Shown here: piece after piece, positions 25,033 to 38,000 of the stretch
Layout of the letters: each line of letters begins with the position of its first letter
How positions within the stretch are numbered: position 1 is the stretch's first letter
NCBI GenBank assembly: GCA_014925825.1
Contig: JACGCK010000013.1
Span: 558,001 to 622,000, forward strand
Length of the DNA: 64,000 nt
DNA from: Pholiota molesta
Taxonomy: Eukaryota > Basidiomycota > Agaricomycetes > Agaricales > Strophariaceae
Direction: 5' to 3'
Made by a program: the position numbers and the translations under genes
The notes under the pieces: model-generated
Databases searched by the model: none
What the model was told of the DNA's origin: nothing
What the model saw: only the letters and a program-made list of their open reading frames with translations

Positions 25033-25998
25033 ATCCCATGTTTTCTCCATAGTACGCCATAATCTGTAGTAGTAACCTTTCTATCAGTCTACCACACCTA
25101 CCGAAGCTATCAAGTACTACTGCATGCCAGGCTCTCCACGTTGCGTCTCCACGCCGCGGATCACTGCAAATGCAATGTTCCTTGTATACGTGGAGACGGT
25201 AATGTGGACGCCCGCTGCGACAAGCGAGTATCAGGTGCTACGAATTCGCCGAGGCGCTGGCAGCGCCCGCGCTACTGTCTGCCTCGTCGCCTGTCCGCGC
25301 TTCTGGCGTTCGTTCGCCGTCGCAGTTCACCTGCGCCTCGTTCTGCCACCCCTCGCGGCGATCCGCGCGCAGCTCGTGAGGACGAGCGACGCAGATGAGA
25401 AGGGGCAAAGAGTCGGCGGATGTGCGTCGGCGGCCGACGAGTGGACGGGCGTCGAGGAGAGGGGGAATGGGAGAGAGGTGCAGGTGGTAGCAGTCGAAAC
25501 ACCATTTGTGCTGCCGTGCCAGCGCTGACCATCCTTTCGTTAGCTTGCCTGCACGCCATCACAACGAGCTCGGACGTACCGTATACGCGCCTTCGCGCTA
25601 TTTGGAGCCCGCGTAGAGTCTGTCCTGGTCTTGCGAATCATTGTCATGCGCGGTCGAGGGAGTTCGAATGACGCGAACGCCGTCGAAATGGAAGGGCGGT
25701 CGGTGGCGAAGCGCTGCGATGGCCGAGGTGAGCATTGGTGCAGATTGAAAGAAAACTACTCGCCATGATAGCGTCTGCCCGCAGCCTACTACGCCTCCCG
25801 CGGCGCCGAGCTTGTTGCCATCGTCGGATAGACATCGCGGTGCGGCTGTTGCTGCACGGGAATAGGGTGGCGGTGGAGCTGAAAACGTCGAGGTCGTAGG
25901 TGATGTCGACGGAGGCGACAACGATCCAGCAACCGCGGCGGGAGGAAGAATACCGCCGCTGTACAGTGCGGGTCTGTGATGAGGTGGCACGGTTGCTG

Positions 25999-26265
25999 GC
26001 GCTGAGCGCTGTGCTAGACATGGGTGCGGTCAGAAAGTGGGCGCGGGAAGGGGAGGGGACGAAACTCACCCGGAAGCACGACGCCGATGGGGCCCTGTAT
26101 TTAGCGCTGATGCGGATCGACACACCGGACGACTTACCCAGCGAGCGCGGGTATGTGAGATGGGAGAGGGCTGGGCGGCTTGATAGGCGCAGCGCTGAGC
26201 GCTGTGCTAGACGTGAGTGTGATCAGAAAGTGGGCGCGGCAAGGGGAGGAGACGAAACTCACCCG
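25999..26265 (+). repeat. direct repeat, two ~73-bp copies offset by 193 bp
   Basis: Copies at 25999-26072 and 26192-26265 share GCGCTGAGCGCTGTGCTAGAC, AGAAAGTGGGCGCGG and GACGAAACTCACCCG blocks, with a few substitutions between them. Confidence 0.75.
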
Positions 26266-26744
26266 TTGGTGGTCCCCTCGACGTGGCAACGGAGCTTGGA
26301 GATGATGACGTGGCAACGTCCATCGACGCCGCCACGTCTTTGGAATAGCTCTGGGCGGGCGGTTAGCACATGGCGACGGCGGGGGTATTCGCAAAACGTA
26401 CCTGACGTCTGTTGCTGTCCTCTTCACTCTCACTCCTGCAGTCGCGCGCGTTGCCGCCGAGGACGACGAGCTTGGATGGCCGTCGGAGAGGCCGATAACG
26501 CTGATGAGACGTGCGGGTGAGCCTTTGGGAGGGGGCAATGTGTCATCTATGGGCCATGATGTGGCGGATGGACAGACATGGTGGTGGGCGATGGGAGGCG
26601 ATGGGAGAACATGGAAGGAACGAAGTCGAAACAAAAAATTTGCACAAGTCAATTTGAAAGTCCGCAATGCGCGTGAGTAAGCAAAGCATGTGACCATTTT
26701 GAGCCCTGAAGCATTGTGTACTCACAAAGTCAAACAAAATAAAC

Positions 26745-26826
26745 GGTGTGATGGTGCAGCGGTATGTTGTTGTGTTGATGCTCACTTTTTGCGGAAAGGT
26801 CTCAGGTTCGAACCCTGGTGGGTGCA
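26745..26826 (+). pseudogene. tRNA-like relic (A-box and B-box without acceptor stem)
   Basis: TGGTGCAGCGG (26752-26762) matches the RNA polymerase III A-box, and GGTTCGAACCC (about 26805-26815) is a perfect B-box inside a foldable T-arm. The 7-nt strands that should pair as the acceptor stem do not match, and a D-stem cannot be formed. It is therefore a decayed tRNA or a SINE head rather than a functional gene. Confidence 0.4.
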
Positions 26827-26906
26827 ATTCTTGGGCGTCTCTACAGCTTCTACGGCGTCTATGGCATTTGGGTGTTCTCTACTTAGAATTTCGGACAGTT
26901 GTTCGA

Positions 26907-27039
26907 TCTACTGAGTGATGAGAAACGCGTGGATATCTATGTGGGTCTACTGGAGAGGTGGAAAGATGTGGTAGGACTATGGGATGTACTGAAAGGTATG
27001 TCTTCTACAAGTCCTACCTATTCTAATAGCCATCTACTG
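26907..27039 (-). repeat. three TCTACTG heptamers (right cluster, inverted)
   Basis: TCTACTG, the reverse complement of CAGTAGA, occurs at 26907, 26946 and 27033. With the left cluster it brackets about 2 kb, as subterminal repeats of a DNA transposon would. Confidence 0.6.
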
Positions 27040-29037
27040 AGGTATTCACTTGTTCCTGATGTGCTTCGGAATGGTTGGAAATCCTGGAATGATCGCAGAT
27101 CTAGTCGGCCAGGCTGCCTAACTCTTTGACCAGTCATAGCAGATGGCGACCCCTGAGATAGCCGCTTGGGAGCATGATACCCAAGTGTTATCACCAACAA
27201 TTACCAGAAATTTGACAGAGGGTATGCAGCTGGGTGCCGAACAACTTCACTTCGAAGTGTGAAATGAAATCGATAGTGATTTTGAGGAGATTACTCGATG
27301 CTGATACTATCCTAATCCAGGAGTTTGAAAAGTCACAGGAGTTTGAAATCTTCATCTTCATCCGTCAGTTTCCAGTATCTCATTCTCAAGTTTTGCATAA
27401 TGATACATACATACTATACTTTAATGAATATAAAGAAAGGTTGGAGAGAATCGGAGTACAGCAAGCAGTGGACGGTGAAAAGACATTTCCATTACACTCA
27501 GAGAGGCAATGTAACCAAATGTTGTCCCAGATCTATGTAGATCGGGCCGCTCATTCACCCTCGGGATTTTGGGACAACCTTCCTACATAGCAAGCCATTC
27601 GCTATGCAAAACCCTGGACTCAAGGATGCGTTCATTCAAATGTTAGATTGAAAAAGGTCATTTTGTCTTTGCGAAGAGTGACCAACGTGATAGTTTTGTA
27701 GCTCCGCCCCAAAGGCAAAACAACTGATGAAAATCCTCCTGCACGACCATTGTGGCAGCCGACGGTGCCGGGGCTCGGAATACGAAAATGTTGATGTGAC
27801 TTTCAGTGACAAGGCTTTCAATCTCGCGATGTCGTCGACTTTTTACCACCGGGAATGCTCCGCTGTCCACTGTGCTTGACCTCTCCACAAGAAATTCTAT
27901 ATTCGAGTAGAAGACAAAAAGCCGCATGTGCTGGTGAAGTTTAAGGGATGGAGGGCCAATGGTTGTGGAGGAATACACTTTCTACCGAAATTGTTTCAAA
28001 CTCCTGGCTTAGGATAGTATTGAAATAAGTAAGTATTGGGAAGGGAGCGAGCTGGGAGCAGGTCGGAAGGAAGGGCCGACATTAAAATTCTTTGATTGAA
28101 TTTTTTTCAAAGCTCGTACTGTAATCCCTATATGTTCTACACTCAATATGACGTGACACCAACTGCGTTTCTACAAAGGTTGCCTACTTACCTTCAAATT
28201 TCAGACCAGGAACTTCAGGTTCATCGTGACCATACTGGCTTCCCAAGCTTCAGCGAAATCGCACTTCATCTTGACTTCATCGCAAGTAGGGTCGGACTCG
28301 TGACAGCGCTAATGTTTGTAGCTGTTGTCACCTATACTGTATATAGGTCACGGCATTGCCCGTCTTGATCAAGCTGAAGCTGGTCAGAGCTTGGTTCTCG
28401 TGAATACTCGACCGAAAATCATTTTAAAATCATTTCAACCCAATTTCAACCAGCGTACGTTCAGTCTCATAATCAGCGCTCAATCTTTCTATACCCCCCA
28501 CAGTAAAATGGTGTAAAGGATTCTGAGTTTCTGAGTTGTAGGATTTTTCGAGGCATAGTTTTGCGTCGGCTTGATATCAGATCATCGGAGTCTGCCTACG
28601 GAAGACTAGCTCCTGATAAAGCTTGAAGCTTGAGCGCTAGCTTAAATGTCTGATCGTTTCTTCGCTGCTAAACTAAATGTCGGTTGTATGGAACGTGAAA
28701 TATTAAAACTTGACATGATAAAGACCTTCTATGCATGCTGTCGATTTGTTGCACTAACCCGTAATCAGATATCTCTTTATATCTCTTGGAATTACGAGGA
28801 TTTGGAAGTAAACCTACATAAAATTTGACGCCTTGAGGAGGCTAGCTTACACTTCTAGTACGTCTCTCGAAAACAGCTGATATCGTTTAGAGCTTTTAGT
28901 TTTTTTTATTGTTGGGTTCTAAGAACTAGCCTTTTGTGTTCTTAATTTATATCCTCGCTGCTATAAAATACGAAGAAAATCGCCCAACGTCTACATCAAG
29001 CTGAAGTCGACTTGAACTTGTTATCTCTCCTACAACC

Positions 29038-29766
29038 ATGAAGATCACTCAGTCTCTGCTTCTTCTTGCCTCTTTTTCCCTTTCCTGCAATGCAGTAGCC
29101 ACGGTCTCGAAGGTCGCGTCAGATGTCACGAACATGATAGCCCAAGCAAAGTCGCTTGAGCAGACGTTCAATGGCATGAACAGCTACAACTGGATGATTG
29201 CTGGACCGGTAATATAAAATTTCTTATTTATTCACATAAAAAGATAGTAATATTCAGTTATTTGTTTAGACTCTTCACGCCGGTGTCGCAAGTCTTTCCT
29301 CAGGCGCCCAGCAGAGCGCCAATGATATAATGGTAGGAACATTACTATTTGATGCAACGTCTCAACCGAAGGCTCACATATCACATATTCATAGGCCATG
29401 CCGAATCTCCCCTTCTCTGAGGCGGACGCAACCACTCTTTTCGATTCGGCAGCGCCATTCTATACCCTTGCTGGACAGTTTCTCCAGAGTCTCGTGTCTA
29501 GAAAGGAAGACTTAGCGAATTTAGCAGTCGTTGGACCCATCAGTTCTATCGTGATTCTCGCGGAACTCCAGACGCTCCAGGCCGCATGTGATAAGCTTAG
29601 CGGTGTTATGATGAACACAGCTCCAGTACGTTGTTCACAAGTTTTGACTTCAAAAAGGAAGGCTGAACAGTGATAATTCTAGGCTTCCTTGGCAAGCAAT
29701 GCCACAGAACTCAAAGCGACCGTTGACAATGCTTTGAATTCTGCATTGGACGCGTATTCGGCCTAA
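29038..29766 (+). CDS. secreted hydrophobic surface binding protein A family (HsbA)
   Basis: It starts with the ATG at 29038 and a clear signal peptide (M-K-I-T-Q-S-L-L-L-L-A-S-F-S-L-S). Four exons are joined through introns at about 29209-29269, 29331-29394 and 29627-29682; the stop TAA is at 29764-29766. The mature part (~160 residues) is all-helical, low in Cys and rich in Ala/Ser/Leu. It has the HsbA pattern: A-Q-A-K-S-L-E-Q-T, H-A-G-V-A-S-L-S-S-G, Q-x-A-N-D-I, and the C-terminal A-C-D-K-L-S-G-V...L-K-A-T-V-D-N-A-L. HsbA-type proteins bind hydrophobic solids and help recruit esterases. A carboxylesterase lies 4.5 kb upstream, but no functional link can be claimed. Confidence 0.85.
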
Positions 29767-30429
29767 GCTTTCAACTTCGTCATGGGATGTACATATCCGA
29801 ATCAATGTTTGCGAGCGAAAATCTCGTAAGATAGATACCAAGAACGTTTGTAACTTCGAACTTCGCCAGTGATGGCAATCTTGATTCATTCTTTCTCGAT
29901 TAGAGAATATAGTATTTCGGTATAGGCGTGATGGTGAGGACAAGCGAGCGAAGGAGAGCCGCAAGGGAAACTTTATAAGACACGCCCAACAATGAAGGGG
30001 AGTGCATTGTTCTCTTTCTCTTGTGGGGTAAAAGGCCTGGAGGAAATACGATATGAAAGTGTCGAGGAGTCATATATGAATATCAAACTTTGATCTTCTT
30101 TTGAATTTTGTTTGTGGGGCGAGCTACGCATCACTTCGCAGTGGATTTCTCTGTCATTAGACATACAGCGCTTAACTGAGAGCACGGCGTGTGAGGTTGT
30201 CTTTCCGTTTATCACCTGTCGCGAGCGCGCCGAGGCGTGAACGCCTACGACTGGTTGGCGCGACGATAGGGATAGGGCCACCAAGCGCAGGACTCCAATG
30301 AAGGGGCAGAGGCTGTGCCTGATTTTCGGAGCCATTCGTCCGCATGTGTATGGGGACGAAAATGGCAGAGTGAGGTGTAAGAGACGTGGAAGTCTGGAAC
30401 TAAAATATATCTGGATGATGAGAAGTGCT

Positions 30430-32868
30430 ATCAAACTCGGTATGATCTACTTACGTTATAATTCATTGTACGAATGCTCTCTAACGGTATCCTGGATCTA
30501 ATTTGAAGCTCATCGTTTTTGTTTATGCTCACGTCGGGAGCTGAGGTTGGATATTTGTCGTATAGCTTCGAATTAGCGGGAGGCTACAAACAAGCACGTC
30601 AAAATATATAGGCAAGTCAGAACAGAAGAAACTTACCATGCGGGTTTTAATTTGGTATTTTTCTTCGTTATAGTTGATGTCGATAGAGAACAGATCGAGT
30701 TGATCCTTCGCTTCGGTTGCCGGCATTGCGGGAGAAGAGGCTAGAAGTCTGGCAGGAGCGACGTCGGTGTCCAAATGGACAAGAAAAGACGCCTTTGCGC
30801 CAATCTGGACCTTCAAATTGGGGGTCAGGGCTGGATCGAATCTGCCATGGTTTGATTCTTCCAACATATCGATCTAAACAAAACAAGATTTTACATTAGC
30901 CTCAGAAGACCACCAGAAATCAGATCAAAACTTACAGGAGAAGATTCGTCTGTCCTTTCCTTTTCTTTACCCTTGTTTTTCGGTCGTATACTTAAATCTG
31001 GATCGTTTTCTTTTGCGGATAAATCAGCATTAAGCTAGTATCTTCCGTTAATAAGGGGGGTGGGAGGCATAGAAAATACAAGCTCACCTGCGCCCATGCT
31101 CTGACTTCACTGCTGAGAGATCGGGATCTGTCACGATTCTTAGCGCAGAATCGGTTTTCTTTGTTTGCATTATTATAAGTATCGTTGTTAGAGCAGCTGG
31201 GCGATATCTCTTCAGTGATAGGCAGACTGTGGGCCTGAAAAGTCCATCAACCTCGTTTTCTCGCGTCAATTGAACCTTGGAATGCGCCACTTACTGTGTC
31301 GTAATCCATTCCAAATATACCTTCAGTGATCCTGCTCTTTCCTTCGAGAGTCTTGAATTCGCTTATAACGCGATTCTGAGAAAGCCAAGTCAGAATGAAA
31401 ATATTGGAGAAAAAAGGGAGATACACACGGATGATTCATTGGCTGTGTCATCGTATGCAGTCGAGTCTCCGCCCTGAAGATATCATGGATTGGCAATAGA
31501 AGGTCACGATGGAGTATGATAGTACCTGTGCAGCATTTTCCGAAGTTTCAAAGATGCCTGATGCACCTTGTTCGTTGGGCGACGAAGGAAATTCATCCTC
31601 GCCTAAAGAGCTGGTGATGATTATTTTGATAAATTCGTCTGTACCGTTGTTTGAGTCTGATTCGACTTCAAATAGGTTAGGTACGACGTCTCCCGATTTT
31701 CTTTCTTTTATATTGTTGTCCGCATCGACGTCGGAAGTCTGGCATTGTATAACTAAGCAACGTACATGGCACGCTTCTGGAAAGACTGACATTATTTTCT
31801 TTTGGTCCGCTCAGTTCTGGCCCATTCTTCTTGAGGGTGGAATCCAGGGTATTAGTCTGAAAGAACTAACATTTGAACATAGAGTCGATGTTCGAAAGTA
31901 TGAGACCATACCTCAGTGGTTTGTTTTTCCGAAAATTTCTCGGCGCTGTCGAGTGGAATAAGAAGAGCAGCGCCACAAGAGAAAGTGGCAGAGATTGAAT
32001 GATCATCATCAACAGAAATAAATTGAAAGTTCGGAGATGCGACTGGAATTGTGGTATCGCACTCAAGAACATCGGAGACACTTGCCATAGATACGATCAC
32101 AGAAACACCGGCTGGGAGATCCTCGCCACTAGAAGAAAGCTGCAAGACTCCTGTAGTCATACTGCAAGATTTCCGACTTGATTCGCAAGTATAAACTGAG
32201 AGGAATGCGAGGATGACGGATGTCGAGCAGAGATTAATAGCAAAAAAGCTGCGAGCAAGAGTATACATCATCCGTACAGCAATAGAATGCTGCGACTCAT
32301 AGGCGATGGTGTTGTTCGCTTTGCTGAGCTTGTCAATCAAGAGAATAAGAACCCATTCTACCAGGTTCCAGACGCAGCGCAAAGTCGAGTAGATGTAGTC
32401 ATCACCAAAGAAGTTGCAAAATTCGGAATGAGCGGTCCTGAGAGTCACGGTGCGAGACGGTGCGAAATCCATCGCAAGATTTCCCTTAACGTTTCGAGTG
32501 GTCTTCTGGGCAAGGTAGTCGCGGATAAATTTTAGAATAACCCGTGTGCGGAACTTGACTATAGGAAGAACATGGTCGGAGACTTCGAGAAGGCCATGCT
32601 TATTGAGGGAGACAAGGCAGGCCACATTCTCGACAGCGGCAGAGAGTAGGGCAGTCTCAAGACGTCCGTGCTGAAGGATGGACTTGGTTACAGTAGGATG
32701 GTTTAAGCGATGCGAGTCGTCCACATTGGTATGCGCGTAGGCCAACCGCTCTGATAGTAGCTCCCAGGCACATTTAGCGAAGCTCACGCTGAATGCAATT
32801 TTTTCTTTGATGTAACTGATGCCAGGGAGAGAAAAGGGCATGTTGTAGAATTCGAAGTTAGGCTTCAC
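30430..32868 (-). CDS. hypothetical multi-exon protein
   Basis: A long first exon (32868-~31914) encodes about 315 residues from M-K-P-N-F-E-F-Y-N-M. It is followed by several exons joined by short introns; the C-terminal exons lie near 31790-31480, 31280-31090 and 30960-30640, and the last one (P-P-A-N-S-K-L-Y-D-K-Y) is near 30590-30450. The first part has amphipathic helices and a hydrophobic segment (V-W-N-L-V-E-W-V-L-I-L-L-I), with another near F-F-A-I-N-L-C-S-T-S-V-I-L-A-F-L. The middle is Ser/Asp/Glu-rich and probably disordered. I do not recognise a domain. The 3' end is uncertain. It could be an orphan mushroom gene. Confidence 0.5.
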
Positions 32869-34751
32869 AGGAAAAGTTTGACGGTGGTAGGTTTGTTGAG
32901 TATGTTCACATGGAGAAGATGATGTTTCTAGACGGTATTATATTGGGCATTTTTGGTGGCTGACAAGGCGGATATCCGTCAGCACAGACACATTTCCTAA
33001 GCGGACTGTTGATTTATTTCCATTCGTTTTCTAGTGCCCTTGCAGCTCTATAACTTGTATTTCACATCTGTTCAACAAACTTTCGATCTTCAATAAAGAA
33101 ACTCACTTGATGTGAACAAATGTGAAAGGTGCTGAGAAGCGCTTAAGTGCTTGAATTGCGAAAGCGTGCTAAAAATCGGCAGAATTCACGCTTGGGTCGC
33201 TCGAGAGTGGATTTTGACATTAATAACCATGCGGCAATTCTTGACGGTACATACATTGTACGGCCTGTGCATCCTTGTCGCATGCTGCTCTGGCCAGGCC
33301 TGGCATATGTGCGACTATGTCATTGAATGGTATATTCGCTTCAGAATGCTGCTCCGCTCCCCGTTCCTATAGATATCTGGCGCTTCGCGATATTGAGTTT
33401 GGGACAAGCAGAATTGTCTTGAGGCTGAGAGGAAACTTGAAAGCAAGTTGTGTGTCACTGTGTGTGTCAATTTTGTGGCGCGATGGTCATGTGATGGTGT
33501 TTACGTTCCGGGTTATGTAATGGGGGTGGGCATGGCCCGGTTGAGCGGCGTGTTGATTAGTAAGCAGAACAGTCGCGAAAAATGACCGATCGCTATCTTT
33601 GCTCTTGCTACCTGTCTCTACCTCTATACACGCCCCGCTCTGCCTTGTTTTCATCATCCAAGCATTGAATTTGACCTAAGGTATGGTACACTACATTAAG
33701 AATGCTGTATATAGTGTAAATATTGCTAAATATTAATGAAATCATTGTAATCACATCTCAATGGCCACATCTCCACCTCTTCCCAGCCACCCTCTGGTTC
33801 ATCCAATTTCTCAAGCTCACTAAGGAACTTTAGGATGGATCATTCAATTATTTTCCCTCCTCCGTCAATCCGGTCTCGATATCACTTTAAGGAAGCTCAG
33901 AGAAGAATTTCTTTGTTGTTTCGGTTGCCCCGGTCTTTCTTTATCTTTGGAAGATTAGTATCTCCACCATAATCCTGGAAGACGTAAATCGTATTTGATG
34001 GTTTGACCTGCTCCTTTCACAGTTTAGCCTCCAGGCCACTGGAATCCACCTCCTGAGCTTTGCGCATGATTTGTTCATGATTATCTGCTTGCATCAAGGC
34101 ATCCACAAATGCCTGTGTAATTTCGGTGGTATGTTGATTCCACGTTGAAGGTGAGCTGTTTCTTCAAGGAGATATTGTCCTTGCTATTATGTCGGTTTAA
34201 CCTGGTCTCTTTTAGCTGCTTCTTCCTTCCCTCCAATATGATTTCTTTTGACCCATTATGGATCAATTATTTGTCAATTATAGGTGCATCAAGTTGATTA
34301 TGGTGCTTCCTTGGGCACAAAATATTAGAAACAATAAATAGGAGCATCATAAACTACTGGATCATGCTTTCTAGTATTGTTTTGATAGAAAAAATGAGCT
34401 TAGATCTTTTCCGAGGGCAGTTTTTCGACCCTCATCACCCCCTCACGACACGACATGTCACGCGATGTCACGCTCTAATTACGCGCCTGGACAGAATGGG
34501 ATATAAGTCAGCACAAACGCACTATTATGGTAAACTTTGACCTCAAGAGGTTTCTTTGTATAAAGCTTCGAGTTTTGGCCAGAGGATTTGCCTGTTGCAA
34601 TCCTCGTTATTGAGATAAGGTGGATGATCATAGGAGATAACACCCTTCTAACGCGTCATTCACTTATTCCTCTGGCCAACCTTTTCATTTTAGACTTGTT
34701 ATATATGTAGATACATAAAATATATGGTAGAACTTGTGGAACATGAGTTAT
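32869..34751. other. intergenic region left of the transposon stack
   Basis: AT-rich DNA with only small ORFs (for example 33151-33372 plus and 34081-34266 minus) that have no family signals. It may include decayed transposon sequence, but I see no termini. Confidence 0.4.
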
Positions 34752-34784
34752 TAAGGTAGGGGCCATCAGGTACCAGCTACCTTA
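34752..34784 (+). repeat. left terminal inverted repeat of the IS630-like element
   Basis: 33 bp identical to the reverse complement of 44201-44233. The repeat is itself nearly symmetrical at its ends (TAAGGTAG...CTACCTTA). It includes the TA target duplication at its outer end. Confidence 0.9.
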
Positions 34785-35071
34785 TATAATCAAAAAATAT
34801 ACCAAACGACGAGCTCAAATACATCCACCACATACATGTTTTGATCAATCTAGCAACTAGAGATTGTAAAGAGGACATGTGTCTTCAATTCCTTGGTTTT
34901 TATTTCTTGGAATCTGTCCTACAAACCTTCCTTTTTTGGAAAATTTAAAAAATGTAGAAAAGCCTCTAATAAAGCTTTAGAACTTGATTGATGGTCTTTG
35001 ATGGTTGGGGGATTTTTCGAAGGAGGTATTTTGCCGCTTATAAATATGGTCACGTGACATGTTTCGAGCAT

Positions 35072-35079
35072 CAGCAGAG
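35072..35079 (+). repeat. 8-bp target site duplication, left copy
   Basis: CAGCAGAG immediately outside the terminus AGGACCCCCGATAA; the identical octamer follows the opposite terminus at 41404-41411. Confidence 0.9.
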
Positions 35080-38000
35080 AGGACCCCCGATAACCCTGGG
35101 GTAGGTCAGATACGAAATTTCGAGTTTCGGGCTGGTTTCGGGTGGACAGGATTTTTCGGTTTTTGGCCGGTTTTTGGGTGGATGATGTACCTTACTTCAA
35201 TTTTTTTCCTCCCGCGGGTGGATGATTTATCTGACCTCGGATTCTCACATTATTCTTTACGTAATTATTTAAATTATATAATCAATTGTTATCCTCAGAT
35301 CCGAACAGCCTCCACCGCGATCTCAGTCGATATCATTGCCGCCGTCACCATCGCCGTCGTCTGTCTTCTTCCTCGTCGTCACCAGCAGCCTTTTGACCGA
35401 GTCCACCACCAGCGCCTTTTGCATGTCAAGTTTGCTATAAACATCTTCAAAGAACTTCATGTTCAGCTCAATGAAGTCCCCATTATTCACCAAGTGGATG
35501 AATTGTGTCGGGATGTAGTGAAGGAATGCAGCAGCGGGAATGTGGGCATAACGAGGTACGTTCAATCGCATCGTTGCACCAAAGTATCCTCGAAACATTC
35601 GTTGACGGTGATGTTGCCATACCTGCATAGGAAGGTACGAAACAGATCCAATGGAATCTGCTTCTGAGATCCACCCATGGTATGCTGTTTTCCCTCCTCC
35701 ACGCTTGTACATCGTCAAGACTGATGAAATTAGATGTGTTTAGTCCTTTGATTATCTTGATCATTATGTGGCACTCACTCTTCCCTATCATCAACGCATT
35801 GTCAACCACGACGATCCCGTATGATCCACACACCAATTTCGACAGCATATCGACTTTAGCTGTGGCAAGCTCGGCACATAAGGTGATTTTGCTGAACTCT
35901 TTGCGGCGCCTTTTTATGATCTTCAACAGGCAGATAGGTAAGCCTACAATCCAAACTCGACCATGTTTTAGTACTTACCGCCGCTGTGCTAGCTCGAGCA
36001 GCCATCTGTGCATTGGCTGTATTCCCAGTGCCAGCTGAAGAATAATTCACGTTGCTTGCAGATCCAGCTGCCGTCTTCCATCTGACTTGGCGGTTGAGTC
36101 CTGAACTCGATCCCCGTTCCTCCTCAAGCCTTAGAATCTCGTGAATCTTTCTCGCTAGAAGTTGTCGTTCCGAAGGTGGCTTTGGTGGAATATCAGCATC
36201 TAAATGTTCTGACTTCTCCACAGGTGTGTTTTTCCATGCGGTACGAACACTTTTAGCTAACTCTTTACTCTGATTTTGATATCGCAATCTAACCAGGTGT
36301 GAAAGATCGGTTCCGGGACCAACATCGAGCGTTGTTGAAAGTGCTGGGGGCATTTGTGTGGTATCAATCGTCGATGAAGTTTCTTCTCGTTGAGGTCGGG
36401 GCTGTTGGGCGATGCTGGATGCCAAAAGCTCTTGCACAGCAGCAGAACCTGCGGAACCTTGCGCAGAGATCGCTGCTAGCATGTTTGCCAACATGCTTTT
36501 CATCTGCTCGAGGGTTTCGGGATCATTCTCTGGAAGCTTCTCGCTGGAAATGGGTACGTCAGATTGATCCTATTTAACAATATTAATACTTACATTTCTT
36601 CGAAGTCCGTGAGGTTGAAAGATGCGGCGGCGAAAACGCATTTGTCGAGCAAGTTATCAGTTTTATCGGATGGCAGCCCCTCTGCTCGAACCTTCGCGGC
36701 GGTGTCAAGTGCATCTTGTAATTCTTGTCGGTCTGATACATTCACTTCTTCTGCTTCGCCTTCTAACATTTCATCTTCTTCGACAGGTGCTTGAATCATC
36801 GAATCGGGAGTTATCTGTGCCACTCCAAGTGGATAGTAACCAAGAAGCTCCCATAGCATTGTCGCGTCGTCAAATGCCATCTTCGCGGCATCTGTGATTT
36901 CCTCGTCTGTCGGAAAGGTAGCCAGAAAGCGAAGGTTCGCAGTATCAGCATCTGAATAGGTATGTGAATATCCAGCTGCAGTCTTTCGAAGATTCAAGTT
37001 GTGCATCTTCCTTTTGCAGGCTGCCATCAGACGCACTCCGATTTTTGGGACTAGTCGAAGGACGTCGAGCATCGTGAAGTCTGGCACTAGCTCTCGAAAA
37101 AACCCAAAACTATGTTCGTTCGACTCGGATGCTTTCATCCACAGTAGCAGCGGGTATCGACCTTTCAGAGCATCCCGATAGACGTAGATATGGCCAATAA
37201 CTCCATTCACTAGGATATCAATGATATCGTCGGCTTCCTTACTGATGAAATGTCGATTGAGTGCATATTCACCTTCCCTGAGGAACATCTTCCATTGATC
37301 CTTGAAGAATTTAGCTCGAAGTGCCATCTTAACGCGCTCTGAATGAGAAGCGGTGCGACTTTGGTATGCATCGGCAAGTTCTCCAAAGACAAAGAGATAG
37401 GTCATAAGCCCTACGTTTTCAGAGCAACGTTCGACTAGAAACTCCAGTGTTGAAGCAGAGAAGAGCCTTGCAGCAGCACGGTCATCCTGTCGATCAAGTT
37501 TGTGAACATCGCGAATGTAGAGAGGAGATCCGGCTGTGGAGAATGCCATCTCACGAACTTGCTGGTAGCAAATGACGTGACGACCTAAGGTAAGAATTCG
37601 TGCACCAGTGAAGAGGTTGTTGCGTGCCGTCTTGCGGAAATGCTTCGAATCCTGGACTGGTACCATAAACCTATTTCCGACCTTGTATAGCTCTACAATG
37701 AGTGGTGAAGACTCTGGTTGAGGATGTGGGATGAGATATGTGACGGATTCAGCAAATCCAGTACGAATGAGCTGTCTTCGCACCTCGCGTTCAACTGTCG
37801 TTCCATCCGAGGCAAGGGTTACGATGTTGAGATTCTCTTCAGAGTTAATTAAGTGTCTGAGAAGCTTCTCTTCCATCTGACCTAGTTCGACAGCATTTGT
37901 CTTTGAAGATATTGGACTAGCTGCAAGAACGCATGGTGGAATGTTGGGTAAAGGGATAGTAAGCATCCACAACCGTAGTTTCGATGCCTTCGTGTCCTCC

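Larger units (their letters stand above)
24493..29037. other. accessory region without a supported gene
   Basis: About 4.5 kb. The part 25120-26620 is strikingly GC-rich and has long ORFs on both strands that look like composition artefacts. It is bracketed by CAGTAGA and TCTACTG clusters and contains a 73-bp direct repeat and a tRNA-like relic (separate entries). From 27100 to 29000 the DNA is AT-rich again; small ORFs (27234-27590 plus, 27658-27978 minus, 28096-28368 plus) show no recognisable domain. Confidence 0.5.

Noticed and set aside
25900..26520. 206-codon plus-strand ORF in GC-rich DNA
   Set aside because: Equal or similar ORFs exist on the opposite strand, composition is Arg/Ala-rich as expected from GC content, and the ORF spans both copies of a direct repeat.
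29973..30434. 153-codon minus-strand ORF
   Set aside because: No recognisable features and it overlaps the uncertain 3' end of the hypothetical gene at 30430-32868.
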